This document shows, one piece after another, positions 16,868 through 25,515 of a DNA stretch of 64,000 nt. Both the position numbers and the translations under genes were made by a program. The stretch spans positions 124,001 through 188,000 of the forward strand of contig NZ_SCHL01000004.1 of NCBI RefSeq assembly GCF_004099695.1, read 5' to 3'. Below the pieces are notes generated by a model. It was not told the DNA's origin, did not search any database, and saw only the letters and a program-made list of their open reading frames with translations. The stretch's first letter is position 1; the number at the start of each line of letters is the position of its first letter. The DNA is from Methanosarcina sp. MSH10X1 (GTDB lineage: Archaea > Halobacteriota > Methanosarcinia > Methanosarcinales > Methanosarcinaceae).

Positions 16868-17034
16868 GTGAAGAGAAAAGGGAAAAGGAAAAAGAAGAAA
16901 AAAGAGAAAAGGGAAAAGGAAAAAGAAGAAAAAAGGGAAAAGGAAAAAGAAGAAAAAAGAGAAAAGGGAAAAAGGAAAAAGAAGAGAAAAGGAAAAAGGA
17001 AAAAGAAGAGAGAAGAAAGAGAAAATTAAATAAC
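16868..17034. repeat. Purine-only tandem repeat
   Basis: About 165 bases made almost only of A and G, built from a unit of about 31 bases (GAGAAAAGGGAAAAGGAAAA with an AGAAGAAAAAA tail), repeated with shortening copies. It lies just after the PHP gene and before the 3' end of dmrB. A reading frame through it on the minus strand encodes Phe/Ser/Leu repeats and is an artefact. Polypurine tracts of this size can form triplex DNA. Confidence 0.85.
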
Positions 17035-17061
17035 AAGAGTTGTTTTGAGAGCCAGGAAAAA

Positions 17062-17781
17062 TTAAAAGAAATCCAGGATTTTTTCCGGGCTTTCAAGTAC
17101 GGTAATTCCCTGCAAGCCTTTTACAATTTCAACATTGCGCATATCAACATCCCTGACCAGAACTTCTACAGGTCCGCCTTTGATTGCACCATAAGGGCAG
17201 AGTTCCTTACAAATTCCGCAGCCCTTACACTTAAGAAGTTCGATCTGATCTGTTAAACCGTTTTTCTCAGTTATTGCCCCGTGAGGGCAGTTCTCTCGCG
17301 GAGGACAATCCTCGCAGTGCCTGCACTGTTTCCGGTCGATATTATAGGGCATTTCCGAAACTATTGAACCTTCAATATCTACGGGCACAATATAAACAGG
17401 CACTCTCCCTTTTACAGCCTGGGCAACAGCATTGGTCACAAGCGAATCCGCAATCCCGTAAGCAATTTTCGAAACCGTGTTTGAGGTTGCAGGCGTAACA
17501 AAGAGGGCATCATATCGGTCAAGACAAAAGCGTCCGACCTTCGGTGAACTCGAACCCTGCTCGCTTTCCCTGAAGATTTCTTCAAGGTAGTCCCCTCCAG
17601 AGATTTTAACAAGCTTCTGCTCAAGTCCGTACATGCGTAAAACCTCCTCGGCAGCTCTGGAAATAAATGTGTTTATGGAAACTTCCGGGTTTCTGAGCTT
17701 AATTTCTTTAAAAACCTGGTAACTGCGGTCCAGGAAATGCCCGGCACCTGTAATGCCCCACGCGATTCTCTGAAAACTCAT
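17062..17781 (-). CDS. dmrB: Dihydromethanopterin reductase (acceptor), DmrB-like
   Basis: An FMN-binding archaeoflavoprotein domain (residues 1-150: AWGITGAGHFLDRSYQ, FVTPATSNTVSKIAYGIADSL) is followed by a ferredoxin domain with two 4Fe-4S motifs, CRHCEDCPPRENCP and CKGCGICKELCP. This domain order matches DmrB of Methanosarcina, which reduces dihydromethanopterin to the tetrahydro form in the last step of tetrahydrosarcinapterin formation, taking electrons via Fe-S clusters. Its neighbours upstream (DUF447, CitG-like, marker 9) also belong to methanopterin-associated gene sets, which supports the call. Confidence 0.88.
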   Translation of the reverse strand: MSFQRIAWGITGAGHFLDRSYQVFKEIKLRNPEVSINTFISRAAEEVLRMYGLEQKLVKISGGDYLEEIFRESEQGSSSPKVGRFCLDRYDALFVTPATSNTVSKIAYGIADSLVTNAVAQAVKGRVPVYIVPVDIEGSIVSEMPYNIDRKQCRHCEDCPPRENCPHGAITEKNGLTDQIELLKCKGCGICKELCPYGAIKGGPVEVLVRDVDMRNVEIVKGLQGITVLESPEKILDFF

Positions 17782-17892
17782 GGAAAGTAGTCATGCCCCA
17801 GGGGGATAATATAATTTTCTAAAAAAGGTTCAGGATAATGAACGCGGAAGATTATAAATTTTGATTGAAAAACTGTCAAAGCCAGAAAAGTA

Positions 17893-18531
17893 TCACATTC
17901 CCAGAACTTCATAAATCAATTCCATAGCTTTCTTCTCGTTTTCTCCCCCGCATCTGGAAGCCAGAGATTCATATCTGCGGATCAGCTCAAGATACTTTTC
18001 ATCTTCCGTAAGCTGGTAGCGGGTTGCATGGACAGCTGCTTCAAGCACTGCGTTAAATCCCCTGTTGGGAACAGGCAGGCTTTTCAGATTAGCTTCATTG
18101 AAACCTGCTTCTACAGGAATGAGATCGGCTATAAGCGCCTGATCCGTATCCTTGATATTCGCACATTCGAAAACGACCCAGGCTGCGGCTTTTTTTAAGA
18201 CCGGAAAATTTAGCCCGCGAACAGGCACATAGTCAAATTCGGAGGGCTCAAGATCGAAAAAAGTTGAACGCACAAAGAGCAGGGAGTCGTAAACTATGTT
18301 TGCAGCCAGATATTTTTCATTAAAAACGTTTTCCCAGGTATGGGTGCCTTTGAAAAGCCGGACAAACGTTCTTCCGCCTTTTACGATGATTCCGACAGGG
18401 GCTGCATTAGGGGATTCAGTTCCTGTACTGACTATAGTTTCGGAAATTCCTTCCCGGATCCCGAAGGAAGAAAGCTCTACAGCGGAAGATTTACTTCCTT
18501 TTTTTCCGCACTCAGGGGGAAATTCGGTCAA
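17893..18531 (-). CDS. DUF447 family protein
   Basis: A 212-residue archaeal protein of the DUF447 family, related to split-barrel flavin-binding proteins: GIREGISETIVSTG, NAAPVGIIVKGGR and the helical C-terminal VLEAAVHATRYQLT region are recognisable. Homologues occur with C1-pterin biosynthesis genes in methanogens and methylotrophs, so a role in methanopterin formation is a reasonable inference. Its TTG start overlaps the stop of the upstream CitG-like gene (TTGA), showing translational coupling. Biochemical function is not known to me. Confidence 0.75.
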   Translation of the reverse strand: MTEFPPECGKKGSKSSAVELSSFGIREGISETIVSTGTESPNAAPVGIIVKGGRTFVRLFKGTHTWENVFNEKYLAANIVYDSLLFVRSTFFDLEPSEFDYVPVRGLNFPVLKKAAAWVVFECANIKDTDQALIADLIPVEAGFNEANLKSLPVPNRGFNAVLEAAVHATRYQLTEDEKYLELIRRYESLASRCGGENEKKAMELIYEVLGM

Positions 18532-19556
18532 AAGCGCAACCCCCCCAGAAGGGCAATGAAAAGTCCGGCTATGATAATATCGGCTGTTGAGCCCGGATTG
18601 ATTTTCTTCCTGAGAAGTTCGGAATCAAACTCCTGTATAGCAGGAAGTAAAGCTGCAAAGTCTCTGGTGTTATTCCCTGAGGATTTCTCCAAGGCTGAAA
18701 GAATCTCTCCTGCCCTGAATGAAACATAGTCCGCAGTAGCTTCATCGAATTTCGTCTGGATGAAAGTATCTCTGTGCCGGGAAAGCAATTTCAGGAAGGT
18801 ATAGACTATAGCTTCGTTTATACCTGTACCCGAGCAATTGAGAACCGAAGCTTCTGCTTCCGAATCCTGAGCCTGCATGAACTCAGTTATACTTCTTGCC
18901 CCCTCAAGGCAGCGTCCGAAACCTGAGGTCCATTCATTCGCAATCAGGTCATAGTCCCTGGCGATATCCATAAGTTCGTAAAGGGTGACTCCCTGTGCCC
19001 TGAGTTCGACTGCTGACTCGGGGTCTCCAAGGCTGAACTCCTCCACGCTGTTAACCCTGACACCCGCTACTTCGAAAGCCCGGTAGAACTCGATAGCATC
19101 TTCACAGTCTGTTGCCCGGACAAAAGCATGCGCATGCGCAGCAAGAGCCTCGAATTCATCCGGTGAAAGCTTACCGGGGATTTTTCCGCAAGAACCGAAG
19201 AGTTCTCCTGCTGCCATTGAAAGAGGGATCAGTAATAGAAAAGCCCCGAAATGGGTATTTCCTCCCCTTTGCCAGGCTGAGCTCTCACAAACCGCACTTC
19301 GAATAAGCGCGCCTATGCCGTTCCTGCTTTTTGCAGCCAGCTCGATGACAGGGTAGACGCTTACCGAAGAGGCTATGAAATGCTCAAAGCAGGTATCAGG
19401 ATAGTCATGCTCTCTGTCCACATTTCCTGGCTTGGGAGAAGCCGAAACCTCAAGCAGCATGGCAAGCTGGGCACAGCGGGCAATAAGACTTGACATCTGT
19501 GGGTTTTCTGCCCATCCGGAGACAGGACAGGCAAAACCAGTATTATTCGGATTCAT
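18528..19556 (-). CDS. CitG-like triphosphoribosyl-dephospho-CoA synthase family protein
   Basis: The protein has the CitG/MdcB family signature: EVSASPKPGNVDREHDYPDT near residue 37, the HFIASSVSVYPV helix, and RGGNTHFGAFLLLIPLS near 97. True CitG makes the prosthetic group of citrate lyase, which methanogens lack, so this archaeal branch must use another substrate; its placement between the marker 9 gene and DUF447 suggests methanopterin-like cofactor synthesis. It overlaps the upstream gene by 14 bases and the downstream one by 4. Length (342 aa) is a little above bacterial CitG. Confidence 0.78.
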   Translation of the reverse strand: MNPNNTGFACPVSGWAENPQMSSLIARCAQLAMLLEVSASPKPGNVDREHDYPDTCFEHFIASSVSVYPVIELAAKSRNGIGALIRSAVCESSAWQRGGNTHFGAFLLLIPLSMAAGELFGSCGKIPGKLSPDEFEALAAHAHAFVRATDCEDAIEFYRAFEVAGVRVNSVEEFSLGDPESAVELRAQGVTLYELMDIARDYDLIANEWTSGFGRCLEGARSITEFMQAQDSEAEASVLNCSGTGINEAIVYTFLKLLSRHRDTFIQTKFDEATADYVSFRAGEILSALEKSSGNNTRDFAALLPAIQEFDSELLRKKINPGSTADIIIAGLFIALLGGLRF

Positions 19557-20682
19557 TTACTGGAATTCTGGCATGATCCAGTACATGTTTTGCCAGTTGC
19601 TCTTTAAGTTTCATGTACTCTGTACCAGAAAGGCCGATTGTGTTTAACACCCCGTCCCTTATCCAGCAAGGCTTGGTGATTTTACAGCACCAGACGAGGC
19701 TTCCGAAGCACGTGTCCCCTCCGTATTCCAGCATTGTGCCTTTCGCAAACTCAAGCTTTGTCCTGGCAAACTCTTCTGCCGTATATCCCAGCTTTCGGAA
19801 TTTTTCATGCACAGGACAGGGTTTTACAGGCAGGCAGCAGAAAGCCAGCGCCCTGAAATCCCCTTCACTACAAACGTGCTTGGGAGCATTATACCAGCCT
19901 ATTGACTTCTGGTAAGAGGTGACGTTTTCTACCAGTTCATCTATAAGCCCTGGATTGTCAAGGACTCCCCTTGCTACCGAAACCATATCTGCCCCTCGGG
20001 AAAACATATCCTTCGCAGCCTCAAAGTCCGTTATCGAGTTGTTTCCTATAAGGAACAGCCTTGTAGCATCCCTGTAATTAAGAATCGCATCAAGGTCGGT
20101 CCCGAAGCCTTCCATTACTGCATCAACGTGTATGATATCCGCACCCGACTTGTCGATAAGCCTTGCAAGTTCGATATCATCGACAACATTTGCCCTTACT
20201 TTTACGGAAAGTACGACTCCGGTTTCCTTTATAGCCTTTATCCAGGCCGAAAGCCGTGGTAAATCATGGAGAAGGGCTTCTCCGATTCCTGCTTCAAGCA
20301 TTTCAGGTTGCCTGCAGTGAGCGTTTAACTCAAGGACCGCGCCCTCTTCTTTGACAATCTTTGCAGCTTCAATAAGGGGTTCAAGCGTAGTACTCCTGAC
20401 ATTTACCGCAACGGCACTTCCGGATGTAACTGCCCGGATTTCCTTTCTTATAAGCTCCATAGGTTCATCGGAAATGAACTCTTTTCTACCCCGGGCTACG
20501 AGAGCTGAAGCAACAGCCATTGAAGCCTTATCCAGATTGAAGGCTCCAAGAACTACCAGCCCGGCATTGCCTGCATACTGGTTGGCAAAAGCACTATCGG
20601 CAATTCCTGCCATAGGCGCCAGTGCAATAGGGTTTTTAAAACGGACATATCCAATATGCAAATCGAATAGACAATCACTCAT
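19543..20682 (-). CDS. Methanogenesis marker 9 protein, Dus-like TIM barrel
   Basis: Residues 1-235 form a dihydrouridine-synthase/dihydroorotate-dehydrogenase-like FMN barrel (NPIALAPMAGIADSAFA, ELNAHCRQPEMLEAG, VKVRANVVDDIELARLI, NNSITDFEAAKDMF, GADMVSVARG). Residues 260-345 are the Cys-rich methanogenesis marker 9 domain (HVCSEGDFRALAFCCLPVKPCP, GDTCFGSLVWCCKITKPCW), which probably binds an Fe-S cluster. The fusion is typical of methanogens and the role is not established. It is first in a tightly overlapping three-gene operon with the CitG-like and DUF447 genes. Confidence 0.85.
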   Translation of the reverse strand: MSDCLFDLHIGYVRFKNPIALAPMAGIADSAFANQYAGNAGLVVLGAFNLDKASMAVASALVARGRKEFISDEPMELIRKEIRAVTSGSAVAVNVRSTTLEPLIEAAKIVKEEGAVLELNAHCRQPEMLEAGIGEALLHDLPRLSAWIKAIKETGVVLSVKVRANVVDDIELARLIDKSGADIIHVDAVMEGFGTDLDAILNYRDATRLFLIGNNSITDFEAAKDMFSRGADMVSVARGVLDNPGLIDELVENVTSYQKSIGWYNAPKHVCSEGDFRALAFCCLPVKPCPVHEKFRKLGYTAEEFARTKLEFAKGTMLEYGGDTCFGSLVWCCKITKPCWIRDGVLNTIGLSGTEYMKLKEQLAKHVLDHARIPVNESE

Positions 20683-21050
20683 GTTTTACCTCTTGAAAAT
20701 AAGCCTGCAAACTGACATAAATTATAGTTACTGCCCGATATTAAAGTACCGATAATCTTTTTTCGGACAAGTTCTGGAAATGGAAGATATTCATCTATAA
20801 CTTACGAATTATAATGCATATATATTAATATTTGGACGTACCCCAAACACATAAAATTTATATAAACTATAAGGAAACAGAATACCTCTAACCACGTCTA
20901 TCTTTAACCGCACCTGAAAAGAAGATTAAGCTGTTATAAAATAAGACCCAGGCATCCTGCCATATCTGTAAAAAATTTTATTTTGTATAGTGTGGCTTTC
21001 CAAAAAATATATATAATTAGAAAGATATATAGAGGCAATCAGCAGGTAGC
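20683..21050. promoter_or_regulatory. Divergent promoter region of marker 9 operon and rnpB
   Basis: No gene is seen in these 370 bases. Strong TATA-like stretches occur at about 20814-20828 (GCATATATATTAATA), 20858-20871 (ATTTATATAAACTA) and 21005-21015 (AAATATATATA). The last is 35-45 bases before the RNase P RNA helix P1 and is its likely promoter. The others may serve the marker 9 operon on the minus strand. Confidence 0.5.
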
Positions 21051-21418
21051 ATGCGAGAGAGGCTGGACGGCTGACGGGCCTTCAGGTCTGAGGAAAGTCT
21101 CCCCACCGCTCCGGATACACGAACATCTGTAAAGGATGTCGGGCGAGAGCCCGGGCCCTGGCACAGAAACGAGAACCATCCCCTGAAAATGCGATGATGC
21201 GAAAGTTGAGGTCTCAGGGACAATGGATGAAACGGCGAATCCTCGTGGGTGCAAGTTGGAAATCGGGAATAAAGAGCATTCCGGAATCTCCCGGTTGTTT
21301 TTGGAAACGCATAGCCGAATGCCGTCACTGCAAGAGTCTTCAGGGACCATTTCCTCCACTGATGGGTGACAGGAAATTTTTGCAGGAACAGAAGGGAGCT
21401 TACGTGCCTCACTCGCAT
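21051..21418 (+). ncRNA. rnpB: RNase P RNA
   Basis: The catalytic RNA of RNase P, which removes tRNA 5' leaders. Signature elements are seen in order: GGCTGGACGGCTGACGGGCC, the CR-I motif GAGGAAAGTC at about 21099, ACAGAAAC at about 21163, and GGGTGCAAG toward the 3' half. The ends are set by helix P1: ATGCGAGAGAGGC at 21051-21063 pairs with GCCTCACTCGCAT at 21406-21418 with one mismatch. This gives a 368-base RNA, normal for archaeal type A. Confidence 0.93.
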
Positions 21419-21514
21419 AAATTTACTTTATTCTGTTGTTTTACTCTCTGTTGTTCTACTTACACATTTAATTTTCTTTCTGTATTATATTTACGTTTTT
21501 AACTCTCTTTCTGC

Positions 21515-22705
21515 TTATTTGCTCTTTTTATCACTCTTAGAGGATCCTTCCAGTGTAAGAGACTTTATTCTGGAGACAGGTTCAGCAAGGCAGAAATTCA
21601 ACAACAACCAGCGGATATAGTCTTTATAATTCCTGTTAGTTACTACTTCATCCAGATATTTTTCCAGAATCTCCTTATTGTTGACAGCCAGTTTGAAAGA
21701 AATCTCAGGAAAGCGATGCATTATTTTTTCCATTTTAAGAGAACCGGCAAGGTAATTCCCGAATTCTTGCCTGCAGGAGGATTCGTAGGCTTTAAGGCTA
21801 TTTAACTTCAGGCTGTACATAACAAGATCGGCAACCGCCTCCGCAGCAAGCTGCCCCGACCGGATGGCATACGAAATACCTTCTCCCGAATAAGCATCTA
21901 CAAACCCGGCAGCATCCCCGCTCAGAAGCAACCTGGAATTAAAGGTTTTTCTTTTTACCCCACCTGTAGGGATAATATGGGAATGGACAGGGAAATTGCC
22001 TGATAAGCCATTTTCCTGCAGAAAATCCAGCAGTACTTTTTTCGGGTGCTCAAGGTACTGAGCTGTCCATACAATCCCTGCAGAATAGTATCCCGAATGG
22101 GGAAAGATCCACCCATATCCGCCATGCGCAACTCCGAAGTGAATATTTAGAGCTTCCTGAGACCGATTTCTTATTACCTCACCTTCAGCCGGGATTTCCG
22201 ATACTAGACTCAGCACGTATTGTGTTTTTTTGTCTCTCGGTCTTACCCGGTATTTAAGGGTCCCACACGAACCTTCTGCAATAAGAACAAACCTTCCCAG
22301 GTGGGTATTATCCGTCGTTCTGACCTCAACATGATCTTCTTTTTCAATACAGTCCAGAACTTTTTCTCCGGTATGTACCTCAATTCCGGTTTCTCTGGCT
22401 TTCTCAAGCAGTAAGCTATCAAAAACTTTTCTGGAAATCAGTATGGCAATGTCAGGCTCTCTCATTACCTCTACAAAACGGTCCCGGAAATGAACCCTTA
22501 TCTTAGAAATATTTCTCTCTATTATGTATTCAGGTAGTTCGAAATCCAGGCAGGATAAACCATAAGAAGAAAGAGCTCCTCCGCAGGGCTTGTACCTTGG
22601 GAAGTTTTCTTTCTCGATTAAAAGGGTTAAAAGCCCCCTTTTTCCGGCTGCTCTTCCTGCCGATGCTCCTGAGGGTCCTCCCCCTACTATAATCAGATCA
22701 TACAT
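21515..22705 (-). CDS. Geranylgeranyl reductase family flavoprotein (copy 1)
   Basis: An FAD-dependent prenyl-chain reductase: the dinucleotide motif IIVGGGPSGASAGRAAG at the N-terminus, the FPRYKPCGGALS motif near residue 38 with the conserved Cys, GYGWIFPHSGYYS near 196, and LLLSGDAAGFVDAYSGEGI near 265. The family saturates isoprenoid double bonds in archaeal lipids, menaquinone or similar chains. It is a close paralogue of the next gene upstream (22840-23964). The C-terminal 25 residues are a charged tail absent from the paralogue. With hdrED nearby, reduction of the methanophenazine side chain is a hypothesis. Confidence 0.88.
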   Translation of the reverse strand: MYDLIIVGGGPSGASAGRAAGKRGLLTLLIEKENFPRYKPCGGALSSYGLSCLDFELPEYIIERNISKIRVHFRDRFVEVMREPDIAILISRKVFDSLLLEKARETGIEVHTGEKVLDCIEKEDHVEVRTTDNTHLGRFVLIAEGSCGTLKYRVRPRDKKTQYVLSLVSEIPAEGEVIRNRSQEALNIHFGVAHGGYGWIFPHSGYYSAGIVWTAQYLEHPKKVLLDFLQENGLSGNFPVHSHIIPTGGVKRKTFNSRLLLSGDAAGFVDAYSGEGISYAIRSGQLAAEAVADLVMYSLKLNSLKAYESSCRQEFGNYLAGSLKMEKIMHRFPEISFKLAVNNKEILEKYLDEVVTNRNYKDYIRWLLLNFCLAEPVSRIKSLTLEGSSKSDKKSK

Positions 22706-22839
22706 TGTAAGACACCTGGATATGAATAAGGGCAGTTATATACAGAAAGGAATAACCTACCCCTAAAATAGATTAATACTGGGGCGATAAAAAGATAGAG
22801 GAAAGAAAAGAAATGCCTGAAGAAATTGATATAAATTTA

Positions 22840-23964
22840 TTACCTGAGTCTGAAATTCAGGAGAGCCCAGCGCAGGAAATCCTTATAATTAATTGTAAAA
22901 TCCACAACATCAAGATATTTATCAACCATTTTATTATCTGACGTGAAGATTTTAAATGTTCGGTCAGGAAAACGGTGCATTATCCTGGAAAACATAAGTG
23001 AGTACTTGAGATGAGTCCCGAACTCAGTCCGGCAGAGAGCCTCATACCTGGTCAGATCTTTAAGGTTTTTACCTTGCATGCAAATACCTGCAATGACCTC
23101 TGCTGCAAACTGCCCTGAACTTATTGCATAGGCAAGCCCTTCACCTGAGAAAGAATCTACAAATCCGGCAGCATCTCCGCTTAAAAGTACTCTTGAACCC
23201 GCGACTTTTCGCTTAATTCCTCCCCAGGGAATTTTATGCCCGTGAAGTTTGTACTCTCCGGAAAAGCCATTATCTCTCAGGAACTCGAGTATGGACTCTT
23301 TAGGATGCGGAAAATCCTTAATAACCCCACCTATACCGACGGAATAATAGGTTTTGTGAGGAAAAATCCAGCCGTATCCTCCCCCAGCAACTCCGAAGTG
23401 AAGTTCAATGGTTTTCCCCAATCTTTCCTCAATTTTTTTTTCTTCGGCAGGAACTTCAGTGACAACGCAGATTCCATATTCCTCTTTATTATCAGTGGGT
23501 CTCACACAGGTTTTGACAAGACCCTGAACGCCTTCTGCGACTATTGCAAATCTTGCCCTGTATGTTCCTTCCCTTGTATCCACTTCAACACAGTCAGGCA
23601 TTTCCCTGCAGCAAAGAACTTTCTCCCCGGTGTGGACATCAATTCCTGTTTCTTTTGCCTTTTCAAGAAGGAAATTGTCAAATTTATCCCTGGAGACGAG
23701 TACAGAAAGGCGGTGATCTTTATACGTTTTGACTGATTGCCCCTTAAAAATGACATTTGCCCCTGTAACTTCCCACTCGATAAGATCCTGAGGGAGTTCG
23801 AAATCGAGATAAGACAGCGCATGCTCCGAGAGACCTCCCCCGCAGGGTTTATATCTGGGAAATTTTTCTTTCTCGAGCAGCAGTGTCTTCATGCCAAGTC
23901 TTCCTGCTCTTCTTCCGGCCGAGGCTCCGGAAGGACCACCACCTATTATGATTACATCATACAT
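22840..23964 (-). CDS. Geranylgeranyl reductase family flavoprotein (copy 2)
   Basis: A paralogue of the preceding protein with the same motifs: VIIIGGGPSGASAGRRAG, FPRYKPCGGGLSEHALSYLD, GYGWIFPHKTYYSVGIGG and VLLSGDAAGFVDSFSGEGLAYA. The two are about half identical by eye over the entire length, which points to an old tandem duplication followed by functional split. I chose ATG 23964 because GAAGGTG lies eight bases upstream; the reading frame extends to a Met at 23997 without a ribosome binding site. The copies are 134 bases apart and probably in one transcript. Confidence 0.88.
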   Translation of the reverse strand: MYDVIIIGGGPSGASAGRRAGRLGMKTLLLEKEKFPRYKPCGGGLSEHALSYLDFELPQDLIEWEVTGANVIFKGQSVKTYKDHRLSVLVSRDKFDNFLLEKAKETGIDVHTGEKVLCCREMPDCVEVDTREGTYRARFAIVAEGVQGLVKTCVRPTDNKEEYGICVVTEVPAEEKKIEERLGKTIELHFGVAGGGYGWIFPHKTYYSVGIGGVIKDFPHPKESILEFLRDNGFSGEYKLHGHKIPWGGIKRKVAGSRVLLSGDAAGFVDSFSGEGLAYAISSGQFAAEVIAGICMQGKNLKDLTRYEALCRTEFGTHLKYSLMFSRIMHRFPDRTFKIFTSDNKMVDKYLDVVDFTINYKDFLRWALLNFRLR

Positions 23965-24166
23965 ACAAGCAGCACCTTCAAAAGTATCCTGAGACATTCT
24001 GATTTGTGTCCATATAATCGGAAACTAATGTAAAGTATTAATATTAATTTAAAATTGCGATCGATTGAGGGAAAGCAGCCTGGAAAAAAGAAATTATGAG
24101 GAGGAAAAAATAGATTGTCAGGAGAGAAAAAGATAGAAAAAATTTCTTACTTTTTGTTCATTCCCC

Positions 24167-24787
24167 TCAATTCTTAAAAATTTCAAACATATTCAGGACA
24201 TTCTGGTAATTCACATCTGTCCCGAAGCAGCCATCCCTTTCCATAGGAATGCCATAGGTTATGACTTTTTTTCCTTTAAGCGCGCGCATGACCTTATTGA
24301 GTTCGTAATCACAGGCGATCAGGAGAACACCATCGGCAGCTTCCATTTTAAGGATATTTTTTACATAGGAAGAGCCTGTTAAAATAAATACTTTGTATCC
24401 GTATCTCTCAGCGTCCTTTTTCAGCTGAGTAAAAACGCATTTCCCACAGGATTTACATTGTATCCCTGTCTGAGTGGTGTAAGCCGGACAGTCGAGGCTC
24501 CTCATACAATGCGGAGCCAGGATAATTCTTTTTTTTGTTTTTGCAAAATCAGATTTATAGGCTCGGTTTTTCAAAGAAGCCATCCACTTATCGAGAACAC
24601 GGGTATCGGAGAATTTAAGAAAAATATGCCTTAGAGGCAAATAAAAGAAATCAAGTATACTTACGAAAAAACCTGCGAGATAAACATTCCCAGTGAGACT
24701 CCTTCTGCTGGCAAGCAGGGCTATGCCAGAAAGAAGAAGGGAAGCTACAATAAGAAAGAAAAGAGCCTTCCCAATGATATTATACAT
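24167..24787 (-). CDS. DUF116 membrane protein (copy 1)
   Basis: A 206-residue DUF116 protein. Two hydrophobic segments lie in the first 55 residues (ALFFLIVASLLLSGIALLA and VYLAGFFVSILDFFYL); the remainder is cytoplasmic and carries a Cys-rich core: APHCMRSLDCPAY, then CKSCGKCVF, then a GSSYVKNIL loop and LLIACDYELNKVMRAL. The Cys pattern suggests an Fe-S cluster or zinc. Function unknown. It overlaps the upstream paralogue by eight bases, so the two are translationally coupled and may form a heteromer. Confidence 0.8.
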   Translation of the reverse strand: MYNIIGKALFFLIVASLLLSGIALLASRRSLTGNVYLAGFFVSILDFFYLPLRHIFLKFSDTRVLDKWMASLKNRAYKSDFAKTKKRIILAPHCMRSLDCPAYTTQTGIQCKSCGKCVFTQLKKDAERYGYKVFILTGSSYVKNILKMEAADGVLLIACDYELNKVMRALKGKKVITYGIPMERDGCFGTDVNYQNVLNMFEIFKN

Positions 24788-25415
24788 TGCATATCTCCAT
24801 TTTTTGAATTATTTCCTCAACATTGGCTTCAGTATTGAAGCATCCATCCTTAAGAAGAAGAACCCCCTGCACAGGAACAAACGACACCGCCTGCATGTTT
24901 TCAGCAAGCTCATTATAGCAAGCAACTCCCAGGCAGGCTGCGGGTCTGTGCTCCTTAAAGATTTTTTTGACAAAACTTCCTCCGGGTACTACAAAAACCT
25001 TGAAATTGAGCCTGTCAGCAGCTTCCGAAATTTTTGAAATATCACATAACCCGCATCGTTTGCATTCGTATCCGTGGACCGGATGGCACCTTGCTTTACA
25101 GTCCGGATGGCGCAGGCACTGAGGGAGAAGCAGGATTTTCTTACCCTTAACGTGCAGGAAATCGTCATACATAACGGCATTTCGGACATCAATAAGGATA
25201 TCATCAACGAGGGTGTCCCTTATCCTGAAAACTTTACAAAGCCACTTTGCAGGGGAATAGAAAAGATAAAGTGTGAACAGTACGAATCCCGGAAAAATAA
25301 TTCTTCGGTTTTTGAAAGAGTATGCCCCAATAGTCAGGGCGATCCCGGTTCCTGCAAGCGCGAAAAAGACCAGGAATATAAATATTTTTCCTAGAAATTC
25401 GTAAGGCATATACAT
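24780..25415 (-). CDS. DUF116 membrane protein (copy 2)
   Basis: The second DUF116 copy (211 residues) has the same plan: membrane helices at about 8-28 and 37-53, then LLPQCLRHPDCKARCHP, CKRCGLCDIS, a GGSFVKKIF loop and LGVACYNELAENMQAV. All Cys positions of the core are kept in both copies, so both are probably active. It lies about 100 bases downstream of hdrD, beyond a hairpin, and upstream of copy 1. An in-frame ATG two codons in is an alternative start. Confidence 0.8.
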   Translation of the reverse strand: MYMPYEFLGKIFIFLVFFALAGTGIALTIGAYSFKNRRIIFPGFVLFTLYLFYSPAKWLCKVFRIRDTLVDDILIDVRNAVMYDDFLHVKGKKILLLPQCLRHPDCKARCHPVHGYECKRCGLCDISKISEAADRLNFKVFVVPGGSFVKKIFKEHRPAACLGVACYNELAENMQAVSFVPVQGVLLLKDGCFNTEANVEEIIQKMEICNV

Positions 25416-25482
25416 ATTTAAGGGGAAGGAAGTATCGGTATTTAAGTTTTGCTATAAAATAGCGGAGAATAAAAAGAGAAAG

Positions 25483-25503
25483 AAAGCTGGAGAAGCCAGC
25501 TTT
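25483..25503 (-). terminator. Hairpin downstream of hdrED
   Basis: An eight-base-pair stem (AAAGCTGG/CCAGCTTT, loop of five) lies 13 bases after the hdrD stop codon and is followed on the minus strand by a pyrimidine-rich run. It is a likely terminator or mRNA 3'-end stabiliser. Confidence 0.6.
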
Positions 25504-25515
25504 TACTTTTCCCGA

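Noticed and set aside
16857-17096. 79-residue Phe/Ser/Leu-rich frame on the minus strand
   Set aside because: It is a translation of the polypurine repeat and overlaps the end of dmrB.
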